A DNA stretch of 64,000 nt from Micromonospora sp. Llam0 (GCF_003751085.1 NZ_RJJY01000001.1:496001-560000), one strand, 5' to 3'. Numbered from the stretch's first letter, positions 34,477-42,574 are shown. The notes: a model not told the origin generated them from the sequence alone. Made by a program: numbers and translations.

Positions 34477-35693
34477 CACCGCCACTCGCCGCGACCTCGT
34501 CGCTCACCCGGCCGGCCGACCGGCTGGCGGCGATCGTTCCATCGCGTATCCGGGTGGTGTTCGACCTGGCCGCGGAGCTGGAGGCGCGCGGGCACCGCGT
34601 CATCCACCTCGAGATGGGCCGGCCCGACTTCGACACCCCGCAGGTGGTGAAGGACGCCGCAGGCGCGGCGCTCGCCGCCGGGCGGGTGCACTACGGACCG
34701 AACGCCGGTTCGTGGCAACTGCGTGCGGCGGTCGCGGCGACGCTGGCCGCCTGCGGCGGCCCACGCTACGACCCTGGGTCGGAGATCCTGGTCACCATCG
34801 GTGCGAGTGAGGCGGTGTTCCTCGCCGTCATGGCGTTCTGCGACCCGGGTGACGAGGTCATCGTGCCTGTTCCGGCGTGGCCGGCGTACGAGGCATGTGT
34901 GCGCCTGGCCGGGGCGACGCCGGTGTTCCTCCCGCTCGACCCGGACGACGACCACGTCCTCGATCCGGCGCGGGTGCGCCGGCTGCTGACGCCCCGTACC
35001 CGGATGGTGGTGGCGTGCACGCCGCACAACCCGACCGGCGCGGTCGTCGACCCCGGTCGGCTCGCGCACCTCGCCGGCATTCTGCGCGGGAGCCGGGTGC
35101 TGGTCCTGGCCGACGAGATCTACCGCGAGCTCGTTTACGACGGCACCCGGCACGTTCCCGTCGCGACGGTGGCCGATCTGGCCGAGCGGACGATCACCGT
35201 CGGCGGGTTCGCGAAGGCGTACGCGATGGACGGGTGGCGGCTCGGCTGGCTCGCCGGGCCGGCGCCGCTGGTGGCGCCGGCGCTGCGGGTCCGGCAGTTC
35301 ACGACGACCTGCCCGCCGACCTTTCTGCAGGACGCGGCGATCGTCGCGCTGCGCGACACCGCGACCGAACGGGAGCAGATGCGCCGGGCGTTCGCGGCCC
35401 GTCGCGCGGCCGCCCTGGAACTGCTGGGGCGGCAGCGGATCCTGCGGGTCGGGCGGCCGTCGGGGGCGTTCTACCTGTATCTCACCTACCCGGAACAGCT
35501 CGGCCCGGCTGACGATTTCACCCTGCGGCTGCTCGAAGACGAGCACGTGGCGGTCGTGCCGGGGATCGCCTTCGACCCGACCGGGCGGGGCAGGCATGCC
35601 ATCCGGGTGTCGTACGCGGCGTCGATGGACGACGTACAGGAGGGGATCCGGCGTCTGATCGACTACGCGACCGCGCGCGCCGACGGTGCGTGA
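34473..35693 (+). CDS. PLP-dependent class I/II aminotransferase
   Basis: The 406-residue fold-type I aminotransferase has its Schiff-base Lys248 in TVGGFAKAYAMDGWRLGWL. The usual landmarks are present: IHLEMGRPDFDTP, VHYGPNAGSWQLRAA, ACTPHNPTGAVV and LADEIYRELVYDG, and a C-terminal HAIRVSYAAS arginine for the carboxylate. GTG at 34473, preceded by GGTGGAGG, overlaps the dehydrogenase stop; longer in-frame starts lack this signal. It could convert an amino acid to the 2-oxo acid used by the decarboxylase, or make an amino acid from a product. Last gene of the operon, facing the TetR gene. Confidence 0.88.
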   Translation: MTPPLAATSSLTRPADRLAAIVPSRIRVVFDLAAELEARGHRVIHLEMGRPDFDTPQVVKDAAGAALAAGRVHYGPNAGSWQLRAAVAATLAACGGPRYDPGSEILVTIGASEAVFLAVMAFCDPGDEVIVPVPAWPAYEACVRLAGATPVFLPLDPDDDHVLDPARVRRLLTPRTRMVVACTPHNPTGAVVDPGRLAHLAGILRGSRVLVLADEIYRELVYDGTRHVPVATVADLAERTITVGGFAKAYAMDGWRLGWLAGPAPLVAPALRVRQFTTTCPPTFLQDAAIVALRDTATEREQMRRAFAARRAAALELLGRQRILRVGRPSGAFYLYLTYPEQLGPADDFTLRLLEDEHVAVVPGIAFDPTGRGRHAIRVSYAASMDDVQEGIRRLIDYATARADGA

Positions 35694-35731
35694 CCGGCGA
35701 TCGGTCAGCGGTGTCGGTGAGCGGGTGTCGG

Positions 35732-36379
35732 TCAGCGGTAGGCGCGCAGGAAGGCGTCGACCCCGTCGGTGATGATCGCCGAGAGCTCCGCCGCTTCGGC
35801 CGCCTCCGCCTGCTGCCGCTGGTCCGCGACCATCTCCAGCGCGAGGCTGATGGTCAGGGCGGTGAAGTGCCGCGCCGCGAGGCGGGGGTCCGGGGCCCGG
35901 ATTTCGCCCGTGGCGGCCAGTCCGGCGAACCGATCCTCGAGCATCCGTTCGGGGCGGTCACGCACCGTCTCCGGTAGGCGCGGAACCGACCGTTGTTGGG
36001 AGACCAGCCGGCGGAAGGCGACATAGTCGGACGAGGGGAAGGTCTGGTTGACGATGCGGTGCCCGAAGGCGGTCAGTGCCTCACGCAGGTCGCGCCCAAC
36101 CGTCAGCTCCTCGTCGATCGCGGCACGAACGGTGCTCACCAGCGCGTCGCTCACTCGTTCGAGCACTCGCAGGAAGACGGTCTCCTTGTCGCCGAAGTGG
36201 TCGTAGACGGTCCGCTTGGACACCTGGGCGCGCGCCGCGACCGCGTCCACGCTGGTGCGCTCGTACCCCTCGGTGATGAACAGGGTCTCGGCCGCGTCCA
36301 GGATCGCGGCCTTCTTGCCCTCGGACCGCCGTCGGCGGCCGGGGGTCTGCACGTCCGCGATAGCCCTCGGCACGGTCAC
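35732..36379 (-). CDS. TetR-family transcriptional regulator
   Basis: The 215-residue repressor has a basic tail (TPGRRRRSEGKKAAI) and the TetR HTH (ERTSVDAVAARAQVSKRTVYDHF), followed by a TetR_C-like helical ligand domain (PERMLEDRFAGLAATGEIRAP). The start is uncertain: GTG at 36379 or at 36406, neither with a clear ribosome-binding site. It is divergent from the unknown gene at 36475, and a 22-bp inverted repeat lies between them. Two more copies before the crotonase and exporter genes suggest a local regulon. The ligand may be the exporter cargo or a pathway intermediate. Confidence 0.9.
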   Translation of the reverse strand: MTVPRAIADVQTPGRRRRSEGKKAAILDAAETLFITEGYERTSVDAVAARAQVSKRTVYDHFGDKETVFLRVLERVSDALVSTVRAAIDEELTVGRDLREALTAFGHRIVNQTFPSSDYVAFRRLVSQQRSVPRLPETVRDRPERMLEDRFAGLAATGEIRAPDPRLAARHFTALTISLALEMVADQRQQAEAAEAAELSAIITDGVDAFLRAYR

Positions 36380-36432
36380 AGCGTACGCCCAGCCGGCGCT
36401 ATCCACACCGGCAGGTGCACTTGCCAGGCGAT

Positions 36433-36454
36433 AAGTAAACTATTTAGTGTGCTT
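36433..36454. promoter_or_regulatory. Putative TetR operator B (between tetR and the unknown gene)
   Basis: AAGTAAAC and GTGTGCTT flank a 6-base spacer (TATTTA); the arms are complementary at six of eight positions. It lies 21 bases before the gene at 36475 and at least 27 bases before the TetR start, the expected place for autorepression and control of the divergent gene. Confidence 0.65.
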
Positions 36455-36474
36455 TGTTTCAGGGAGGTGGGACT

Positions 36475-37293
36475 ATGGACGACAGGTTCAGGCGCGTGGC
36501 GTGCCTGGTCGACAACATGCCGGCGGAGCTCGCCGCCGACGGGCCCTGGATCGTCGTGGCGACGGCGCCCGCGACATCCGCTGGCGGGTCGTCGCGCCCT
36601 GTCGCCCAGACCGGCGACGACCTGCAATTCTGGGTGCGACGCCAGGTGGCGGTCTGGCCGGCACCCATTCCCATCGGCGTCGACCAGCCGCAGTTGCGGT
36701 CCGGCGGTGTCACCTTCGCGTCGGCGCACCTGACGGCGGGGCCGGCGGCCGGGCCGGCCTCGGGACCAGCCGTCAGGTACCACTGCGCGTTGGAGGCGGA
36801 CGGCTCGTCGCTGTTCGCGCTCGCGGCGGGTGCGCTGCGCGACAGTCCAGGTGACGGCGCACAGGTCTGGGCGCTCGGGGAGGGCGCGCTGGCCTGGCTC
36901 ACCGTCGCGACGCTGCGGCTGGCGGCAGCTTACGCCGAGTACGCGGGCGCCCCCGGCCACGCCGTGGTCCAGCTGAGCATCGCCTCGTACGGACCGGGCG
37001 GCGGCGCCGTGCCGTACGAGGTGTGGAACCACGGCGATCACGGCTACGCGCCAGCGGGCCGTCGGCTGGCCCGGGTCGAGCCCGCCCGTCGGCCGGTCGA
37101 CCTCGCCGCCTGCCTGTCCGCCGACCTGACGAAGGTCTCCCGAGCGTTCGTGGTCGAGGTGCTGCGGCAGTTCGGGCTCGCCGGATCCCGCCACTTCACG
37201 CCGACCGGAGCGCTCCGCTGCCGCAACTTCACCGGGTACGACGAGCGGATCCGCGGCTGGGCCGAGGCGATCGGCGTGCCGTTCGAGCTCTGA
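36475..37293 (+). CDS. Uncharacterised protein in the TetR regulon
   Basis: The 272-residue protein has no signal peptide, membrane helix or motif I can name. It starts MDDRFRRVACLVDNMPAEL, has an Ala/Gly/Pro-rich stretch around residues 90-105, a helix (GALAWLTVATLRLAAAYAEYAG) and a Trp-containing C-terminus (GYDERIRGWAEAIGVPFEL). ATG at 36475 has a strong GGGAGG ahead of it. It is transcribed away from TetR under operator B and lies 75 bases before the exporter pair, which has its own operator. It may be a sensor, an enzyme or an immunity-type partner of the exporter; I cannot say which. Confidence 0.6.
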   Translation: MDDRFRRVACLVDNMPAELAADGPWIVVATAPATSAGGSSRPVAQTGDDLQFWVRRQVAVWPAPIPIGVDQPQLRSGGVTFASAHLTAGPAAGPASGPAVRYHCALEADGSSLFALAAGALRDSPGDGAQVWALGEGALAWLTVATLRLAAAYAEYAGAPGHAVVQLSIASYGPGGGAVPYEVWNHGDHGYAPAGRRLARVEPARRPVDLAACLSADLTKVSRAFVVEVLRQFGLAGSRHFTPTGALRCRNFTGYDERIRGWAEAIGVPFEL

Positions 37294-37325
37294 GCCCGAC
37301 CGGGTTCGCCGTCGCCGCCCCGGTT

Positions 37326-37347
37326 AACTACACTAAACGGTGTAGTT
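37326..37347. promoter_or_regulatory. Putative TetR operator C (exporter promoter)
   Basis: AACTACAC and GTGTAGTT are perfect complementary 8-base arms around a 6-base spacer (TAAACG). A second nested palindrome, ACTAAAC at 37333-37338 region and GTTTAGT, overlaps it. It lies 22 bases before the ABC ATPase ATG at 37369 and is the best of three related sites. Confidence 0.75.
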
Positions 37348-37368
37348 TAGTTTCCGAGGGGGAGGCAC

Positions 37369-38319
37369 ATGCCAGCGAACAGGTCGAGATCCCGGGAGAC
37401 GCCGGCCGTCGGCATCCGGGCGCACGGACTGACCAAGAGGTACGGCACCAGGGTTGCGGTGGACCAGTTGTCCTTCACCGCCCAGCCCGGGGTCGTCACC
37501 GGGTTCCTCGGCCCCAACGGGGCGGGCAAGAGCACGACGATGCGCATGCTGCTCGGCCTGACCACGCCGACCGCCGGCACCATCACCATCGGCGGCCGGC
37601 ACATCACCGACCTCGATGACCCGGCGCGCACCGTCGGCGCGCTGCTGGACGCCCGGGCGGTGCATCCGCACCGCACCGCGTCCGACCACCTGCTGGCCTT
37701 CGCCCAGACCATGGGCCTGCGCCGCGAGCGGGTCGACGAGGTGCTCGATCTGGTGGGACTGACGGATGCCGCCGGGCGCCGGGCCGGCGAGTTCTCCCTG
37801 GGCATGAACCAGCGGCTCGGCATCGCTACGGCTCTGCTCGGCGACCCCGGCGTCCTGGTGCTCGACGAGCCGCTCAACGGCCTCGACCCGGAAGGCATCC
37901 GCTGGATCCGTACCTTGATGCGCGATCTCGCTGGGGAGGGACGTACCGTCCTGTTCTCCAGCCACCTCATGTCGGAGATGGAGCTCACTGCCGACAACCT
38001 CGTCGTCGTCGGGCAGGGCCGCCTGATCGCCGAGGCAGCCCTCGACGACTTCGTCCGGGCCAACACGACGCAGGCGGTCACTGTCCGGGCCGTGTCACCG
38101 GCCGAGCTCGCTCGGGCGCTGGACCGGGTCGGGATCAGCTACACCCCCGGGCCGGCGTCCTCGTTCGTCGTCACCGGGGCGGACACCGCGACGGTCGGCA
38201 AGATCGCCGCCGCGGAGGGGATCGTCCTCGACGAACTCACCCGGGTGCGCGAATCGCTGGAAGACGTCTTCCTCCGGCTCACCCACGACGTCACCGAGTA
38301 CGAAGGACATGCGGCATGA
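37369..38319 (+). CDS. ABC-2 exporter ATP-binding protein (daunorubicin/bacitracin-resistance type)
   Basis: The 316-residue ATPase has Walker A GPNGAGKSTTMRMLLGL, the signature FSLGMNQRLGIATALL (the SLGM variant usual for this branch) and Walker B VLVLDEPLNGLDPEGIRW, then the switch SSHLMSEMELTADN. The extra C-terminal domain (about 220-316) is typical of ABC-2 exporters that move drugs or lipids. The strong GGGGGAGG before the ATG and operator C show tight, inducible expression. ATGA overlap joins it to the permease gene. Confidence 0.92.
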   Translation: MPANRSRSRETPAVGIRAHGLTKRYGTRVAVDQLSFTAQPGVVTGFLGPNGAGKSTTMRMLLGLTTPTAGTITIGGRHITDLDDPARTVGALLDARAVHPHRTASDHLLAFAQTMGLRRERVDEVLDLVGLTDAAGRRAGEFSLGMNQRLGIATALLGDPGVLVLDEPLNGLDPEGIRWIRTLMRDLAGEGRTVLFSSHLMSEMELTADNLVVVGQGRLIAEAALDDFVRANTTQAVTVRAVSPAELARALDRVGISYTPGPASSFVVTGADTATVGKIAAAEGIVLDELTRVRESLEDVFLRLTHDVTEYEGHAA

Positions 38320-39071
38320 ACCTGCTCCGCTCCGAATGGACCAAGGTCCGTAGCGTCCGCGGTACCTGGATCGCGGCGCTGAGCACCGTCGCCTCCGCAG
38401 CGGTCCTCGGCGTTCTCGGGATCTCCGATCTGCTCGGCGGGTCGCCGGCCGACCTGCCCGACGGCTGGGACCCGACCGCGACGAGCCTGCGGGGCTTCCT
38501 CTTCGCGCAGCTGATCATCGGCATGCTGGGCGCGCTCAGCGTCACGCCCGAGTACGGCACCGGCATGATCGGAACCAGCCTCGTCTTCGTCCCCGCCCGG
38601 TCGCGCCTGCTCGCCGCCAAGGCCACCGTGGTGACCGCAGTCGCGCTCGTCGTCGGATTCGTCACGACGGTGCTCAGCTTCGGCGTCGTACAGGTGGTGC
38701 TCATCGGTGCGAGCCTCCCGGCGGCAGGTCCCGGCGACCCGGGTGTCGTCCGCGCACTCGTCGCCGGCACGCTCTACCTGACGCTGATCGGCCTGCTCGG
38801 GGTCGCCGTGGGCAGCCTGACCCGGTCGACCACCGCCAGCCTCGCGGCGCTCGTCGGCGCACTCCTGCTCGTGCCGGCGCTCGGGCCGGGACTGCCCGGG
38901 GCCCTCGGTGACTGGTTCTCGCGGTACTGGCCGGTCACCGCCGGGCAGGCGGCGTACGCCGTCGTCCCGGTCGACGGCGTCGCCCCCGGACTCGGACTGG
39001 GGCTGCTGGCACTCGCCGCTGCCGGCGCCGGCGCCGCCAGCCACGTGGCGCTGCGCCTCCGCGACGTTTGA
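38316..39071 (+). CDS. ABC-2 exporter permease
   Basis: The 251-residue membrane protein has six predicted helices, from IAALSTVASAAVLGVLGI to LGLGLLALAAAGAGAASHVAL. It starts MNLLRSEWTKVRSVRGTW, the N-terminal pattern of actinobacterial ABC-2 permeases paired with such ATPases. The four-base overlap with the ATPase gene shows they form one unit. Cargo unknown; TetR-controlled exporters of this type usually remove hydrophobic or toxic compounds. Confidence 0.88.
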   Translation: MNLLRSEWTKVRSVRGTWIAALSTVASAAVLGVLGISDLLGGSPADLPDGWDPTATSLRGFLFAQLIIGMLGALSVTPEYGTGMIGTSLVFVPARSRLLAAKATVVTAVALVVGFVTTVLSFGVVQVVLIGASLPAAGPGDPGVVRALVAGTLYLTLIGLLGVAVGSLTRSTTASLAALVGALLLVPALGPGLPGALGDWFSRYWPVTAGQAAYAVVPVDGVAPGLGLGLLALAAAGAGAASHVALRLRDV

Positions 39072-39150
39072 CGGCACCGGTGCCGTGGTCGCGGGTCGTC
39101 GTGAGATCGATGTACCGTACCGTTCGGCTGCTGACTCCGATGGGTTGGAT

Positions 39151-39678
39151 TCACCGGGGCGGCAGCGACTCGGCGATGGCGGCGGCGATCTGCCCGGCGC
39201 CGAGCCGAGACGAGTCGAAAACCCGGTCCGCCGGGATCATCGGCAGCCACTGCCGGAAGCGGTTGTGCGCCCGGTGGTGAAACCCCGGATCGCGCGACAG
39301 CCCGCGCGTCGGGTCGGCCTGGGCCCGGGCGAACGTCACTTCGACCGGGGCGTCGATGACCACCCACAGAGCGGCCGCGCTGTCCGGGAGCATCCGGGTG
39401 AGCGCGGCCCGCTCGTCGGCCGTGTGGAACGGTCCGACCGCGATCACGTAGTCGACCGCCGAGCGCATCCACTGGCCGACGAGCGCGCCGTGTGCCTCGT
39501 GCGCGGCGAACCACAATCCGGCCGCGCCCGCGCCGGGCCGGCGGACCATCGCGGCGACCTCGTCGACATCGGCGACCACGACGGTACGCCCGGCGTCGGT
39601 CAGCAGGTCGGCGAGCAGCTCCGCGACGGTGTTCTTGCCGGCCGCGATCGGGCCGGTGAGGACTATGAGTTGTGCCAT
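39151..39678 (-). CDS. P-loop kinase-like protein (AAA_33 / small-molecule kinase group)
   Basis: The 175-residue cytosolic protein begins MAQLIVLTGPIAAGKNTVAEL, a Walker A of the GxxxxGKNT form at residues 9-17. A Walker-B-like TVVVADVDEVAAMV and a lid-like HRAHNRFRQWLP segment follow. Size and layout fit nucleoside/shikimate-type kinases or the AAA_33 group that includes zeta-toxin-like kinases. No toxin-specific motif or antitoxin gene is seen, so a metabolic kinase is more likely. I chose ATG at 39678 because the P-loop follows directly. It lies 39 bases after a lipoprotein gene on the same strand. Confidence 0.72.
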   Translation of the reverse strand: MAQLIVLTGPIAAGKNTVAELLADLLTDAGRTVVVADVDEVAAMVRRPGAGAAGLWFAAHEAHGALVGQWMRSAVDYVIAVGPFHTADERAALTRMLPDSAAALWVVIDAPVEVTFARAQADPTRGLSRDPGFHHRAHNRFRQWLPMIPADRVFDSSRLGAGQIAAAIAESLPPR

Positions 39679-39717
39679 GAGCGGACCATCGTCAGCGGCC
39701 CGGACCTGCATCGGTGA

Positions 39718-40581
39718 TCACTCCTCGACGTCGGATCCCGGGGTCTTCCACAGCACGTAACGCATCGACTGGTCGATCTTGATGCTGAGTACGCCGTACC
39801 GGCCGTCGCTGGTGCGGATGCAGAACGTCGGTCGTAGTTTCCAGAAGTTGCCGCCGCTGGCGCGCATCCGGTCCTTCCAGCGGTCCCCGGGCAGCGACGA
39901 GCATTCGGCGAAGCTCGGGGTGCCCGACTGCCAGTCGGCGATCCGCGCGCCGTTGCGCAAGTGGGCGCCGATGCCGATGACGTCTGGCATGCTGATGTCG
40001 ACGACTTCCGCGTACGCCGGATCGGTGTCCGGGTCACCGTGCTGTCCGGAGTCGAGGTCGTAGTGGGCCTTGGTGTTGTCACCATAGGTGACCAGGTCGT
40101 TGCCGTAGATCCGGAACTCGCCCTCCACCTCGACAACGTCGTCGGTGAGCGCGTCGGTCACCACGATCGTGCTCTCGACCTCCGGATCTACCGTGATCCT
40201 GATCTGGTTACGCTCGATCTCCTGGATGAAGCTGCCGTTCATCGCCACCTTGAGCTTGCGGTTGGTGTCGATCTGGAAGACGCTGATCTGTTGCTCGCCG
40301 TCGATGACCTGCTCGATCAGCAGGTACGTCACGTCCTGGTCCTTAGCGTGCTCCTCGAGCAGTTGCTCGGTGGCGAAGATTCCGACCAGCACCACCTGGC
40401 CGTACGGCGGTGGCAACGCTTTAGCGCCCGCCTTGCCGGCTTCGATGACGATCGGGACGATCTGCTCCTCGAAGACGACCAGTCGTTCGTCCGTACCACC
40501 AGTGCATCCCGCTCCGATCAGGATGGACGCCGTGGCCAGCAGACCGATGGCGGCGCGTCGCACTCCTCGTGAGTGGCTCAT
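39718..40581 (-). CDS. Uncharacterised lipoprotein
   Basis: The 287-residue exported lipoprotein has a twin-Arg-containing signal (RGVRRAAIGLLATASILIGAG) with lipobox Cys26. The mature part is acidic, starting ERLVVFEEQIVPIVIEAGK, with a beta-rich middle (VFQIDTNRKLKVAMNGSF) and two late cysteines (FAECSSLPGDRW and RPTFCIRTSDGRYG) that may pair. I recognise no family. No clear ribosome-binding site precedes the ATG at 40581. It is probably co-transcribed with the small kinase downstream; the pair has no evident link to neighbouring operons. Confidence 0.6.
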   Translation of the reverse strand: MSHSRGVRRAAIGLLATASILIGAGCTGGTDERLVVFEEQIVPIVIEAGKAGAKALPPPYGQVVLVGIFATEQLLEEHAKDQDVTYLLIEQVIDGEQQISVFQIDTNRKLKVAMNGSFIQEIERNQIRITVDPEVESTIVVTDALTDDVVEVEGEFRIYGNDLVTYGDNTKAHYDLDSGQHGDPDTDPAYAEVVDISMPDVIGIGAHLRNGARIADWQSGTPSFAECSSLPGDRWKDRMRASGGNFWKLRPTFCIRTSDGRYGVLSIKIDQSMRYVLWKTPGSDVEE

Positions 40582-40704
40582 TACTCGAAACTAGAACGAC
40601 GGATCGCCTTGCGCATCCGCTGGCCGGACCGTCGCGCTGGCCGGGTGAGCCGGGCGGCTCCGTAGACCGGCGGGGCCGGTGGTGGTGCCGTGGCGGATCC
40701 AGCA

Positions 40705-40755
40705 GCGATCTAGAAGGATCTGGCCGCTATATCGACCACAATCCTTCTAGATCGC
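40705..40755. terminator. Long-stem hairpin downstream of the galactanase gene
   Basis: GCGATCTAGAAGGAT at 40705-40719 and its exact 15-base complement at 40741-40755 enclose a 21-nt loop. It begins 16 bases beyond the galactanase stop (reading leftward), so termination is the simplest role. The large loop and the AT-rich stem differ from the other terminators here. Confidence 0.6.
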
Positions 40756-40770
40756 AACGGCTGGACCCGG

Positions 40771-42381
40771 CTAGACCTGGCCGAAGACGGCCAGCGCCGG
40801 CAACGCCCGGCCGGAGTAGTCGAACACCGCCTGGTTCTCCCAGCCGTTGCCTGACGACGGGTCGTCCGGATCCCAGCCGGCACCGGAGACCGCCGTCCAG
40901 GTCGGCTCCCAGTAGAAGACGCCCAGGCCGCGCCCGTTCGGCACCGCCTTGACCGCGTCGAAGACGGCTCGCAGCGCGTCGGCCTGGCCCTGCGGGGTCG
41001 CCGGGTAGCCGCCGGCCGCCGCCAGCGAGGCGTTGAAGATGTTCGGCTCGTGGTCCTGCTGCGCGGTGGTGAACCCGTACGCGGTCTCCACCACCACGAC
41101 CGGCCGCTGGTAGCGCGCCGCCAGGTCGTTGAGGTTGGTGCGCAGGCTGGTGATCGAACCGTGCCAGTAGAGGTAGTGCGACACACCGATCACGTCGAAC
41201 GGCATGCCGCGCGAGGTGGCCTGGTCGAACCACCAGCGGTGCTGGCTGTTGTTGCCGCCCTCGGCCAGGTGCAGCATCACCCGGGTGTTGGCGTCGACGG
41301 CCTTGACCGCCTGCGCCCCGGCGGTCAGAAACGTCGCCAGGTTGGCCCAGTTGCTGCTGCGACCCTCCGGCCACAGCATTCCGTCGTTGATCTCGTTGCC
41401 GACCTGCACCATGTCGGCGGTGGTGCCCTGCGCCTTCAGCGCGCTCAACACGTCGTACGTGTGGCTGTAGACCGCGTCGCGCAGCTGGTTGACGCTGTAG
41501 TTCGCCCAGGCCCGGGGTTTGTACTGCTTGCCCGGGTCGGCCCAGGTGTCGGAGTAGTGGAAGTCGACCAGTAGCCGCATTCCCTGCGCCTTCGCCCGGG
41601 CGGCCATCGCCAGCACCCGGGCCTTGTTGTTGTAGCCGTCGGTTGGGTTCACCCACACCTTCAACCGGGCGTAGTTGACGCCGGCCGACCGCAGCAGCTG
41701 CACCGCGTCCCGTTGGTTGCCGGCGGCGTCGTGGTAGACCGCGCCCCGGTCCTCGTTCTTGGCCAGCGTCGAGAAGTCGGCGCCGACCATGAACCCGCCG
41801 GGTACGCCCGGATCGCCGGTCGACCCGCCGGTAAACTCCACATCGTCCACGTTGATCCAGTTCCCGGCGCGGGCGTTGGAGACGAAACTGACCGTGCACT
41901 GCCCGTTGGTCACCGTCGTGGAGACCGAGATCTGCGTCCAGTTGCCGGTGGTCGGGATGGTGACCCGGGCCTCGGCGCCGCCGCAGTTGCGCAGCGCCAT
42001 GAACGCCTCGTACTGCCCGCCGCCGGAGCGCACCCAGGCCCGTGCCGTGTAGGCGCCGTTGTCCAGCCCGGACAGATACTGGTACGTCTCGACCTGGTAG
42101 GCACCCGACGCCCAGTGCGACAGCCGGTAGTTGCCGGAGCGTCCGCCCCACTCGGTGTAGCTGGCGCTGGTGTGCCCGGACCACGAGTACTCGCCCCAGC
42201 CGGACGGGGTCTGGGTGCCGCCGCCCGCCTCGAATCCGCCGTTGGTCAGCGTCGTGGCGGCGTGCGCGGCTCCGTGCGTACCGCCGACCAGGCCGACACC
42301 GAACGCGGCCGCGCCGGTTGCGGCCACCGTGAGCAGCGCGAGCGCCGCGCGTCCGAAAAATCTACGGGTACGGATGGTCAT
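40771..42381 (-). CDS. Secreted GH53 arabinogalactan endo-beta-1,4-galactanase
   Basis: The 536-residue enzyme cleaves beta-1,4-galactan side chains of plant pectin. A signal peptide ends near residue 41 (HAAHAAT). A jelly-roll carbohydrate-binding module (NGGFEAGGGTQTPSGWGEYS to NVDDVEF) spans about 45-180. The GH53 barrel starts GFMVGADFSTLAKNEDRGA and has the acid/base Glu330 in VQVGNEIND and nucleophile Glu432 in VVVETAYG. The C-terminus ends FDYSGRALPALAVFG. Its ATG overlaps the stop of a 50-codon remnant of another GH53 gene that retains the regulated promoter region, so expression probably depends on that leader. Products feed the ABC importer and GH42 galactosidase encoded nearby. Confidence 0.93.
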   Translation of the reverse strand: MTIRTRRFFGRAALALLTVAATGAAAFGVGLVGGTHGAAHAATTLTNGGFEAGGGTQTPSGWGEYSWSGHTSASYTEWGGRSGNYRLSHWASGAYQVETYQYLSGLDNGAYTARAWVRSGGGQYEAFMALRNCGGAEARVTIPTTGNWTQISVSTTVTNGQCTVSFVSNARAGNWINVDDVEFTGGSTGDPGVPGGFMVGADFSTLAKNEDRGAVYHDAAGNQRDAVQLLRSAGVNYARLKVWVNPTDGYNNKARVLAMAARAKAQGMRLLVDFHYSDTWADPGKQYKPRAWANYSVNQLRDAVYSHTYDVLSALKAQGTTADMVQVGNEINDGMLWPEGRSSNWANLATFLTAGAQAVKAVDANTRVMLHLAEGGNNSQHRWWFDQATSRGMPFDVIGVSHYLYWHGSITSLRTNLNDLAARYQRPVVVVETAYGFTTAQQDHEPNIFNASLAAAGGYPATPQGQADALRAVFDAVKAVPNGRGLGVFYWEPTWTAVSGAGWDPDDPSSGNGWENQAVFDYSGRALPALAVFGQV

Positions 42382-42530
42382 CGCTTGCCTCCCTTGTCAC
42401 GTGCCACGACGTCGGCGAAGACCCGTAGCCCGGGCAGCGCCCTGCCGGAGTAGTCGAACAGTGCCTGGTCCTCCCAGCCGTCGCCGGTCGCCAGGGCGAC
42501 CACGGCGGCCAGGGTTCTGCGGATGCGCAT
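42378..42530 (-). pseudogene. Internally deleted GH53 galactanase remnant (50 codons)
   Basis: The frame starts with ATG at 42530 after a good GGAGGG ribosome-binding site, encodes a signal-peptide beginning (MRIRRTLAAVVALATG), then jumps straight to GDGWEDQALFDYSGRALP, the extreme C-terminus of GH53. The last 25 residues before the tail match the intact gene's end at 18 positions. So a tandem galactanase gene has lost its body in frame, leaving promoter, start, partial signal and tail. The stop overlaps the intact galactanase ATG (ATGA), so the remnant may still act as a translated leader. It could also encode a small exported peptide, less likely. Confidence 0.8.
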
Positions 42531-42560
42531 GTCTGCGCCCTCCTCGACAGGGACAAGCTC

Positions 42561-42574
42561 TGGGAGCGCTTACG
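42561..42574. promoter_or_regulatory. LacI-type operator 1 (galactanase promoter)
   Basis: TGGGAGCGCTTACG carries the AGCGCT core of actinobacterial LacI-family sugar operators, with one imperfect arm. It lies about 31 bases upstream of the remnant start codon. Related elements lie at 42638, 44749 and 44848. Confidence 0.7.

Noticed and set aside
39151..39678. P-loop protein as a zeta-type toxin
   Set aside because: The Walker A fits, but there is no epsilon-like antitoxin next to it and no toxin-specific motif; a metabolic kinase is simpler.
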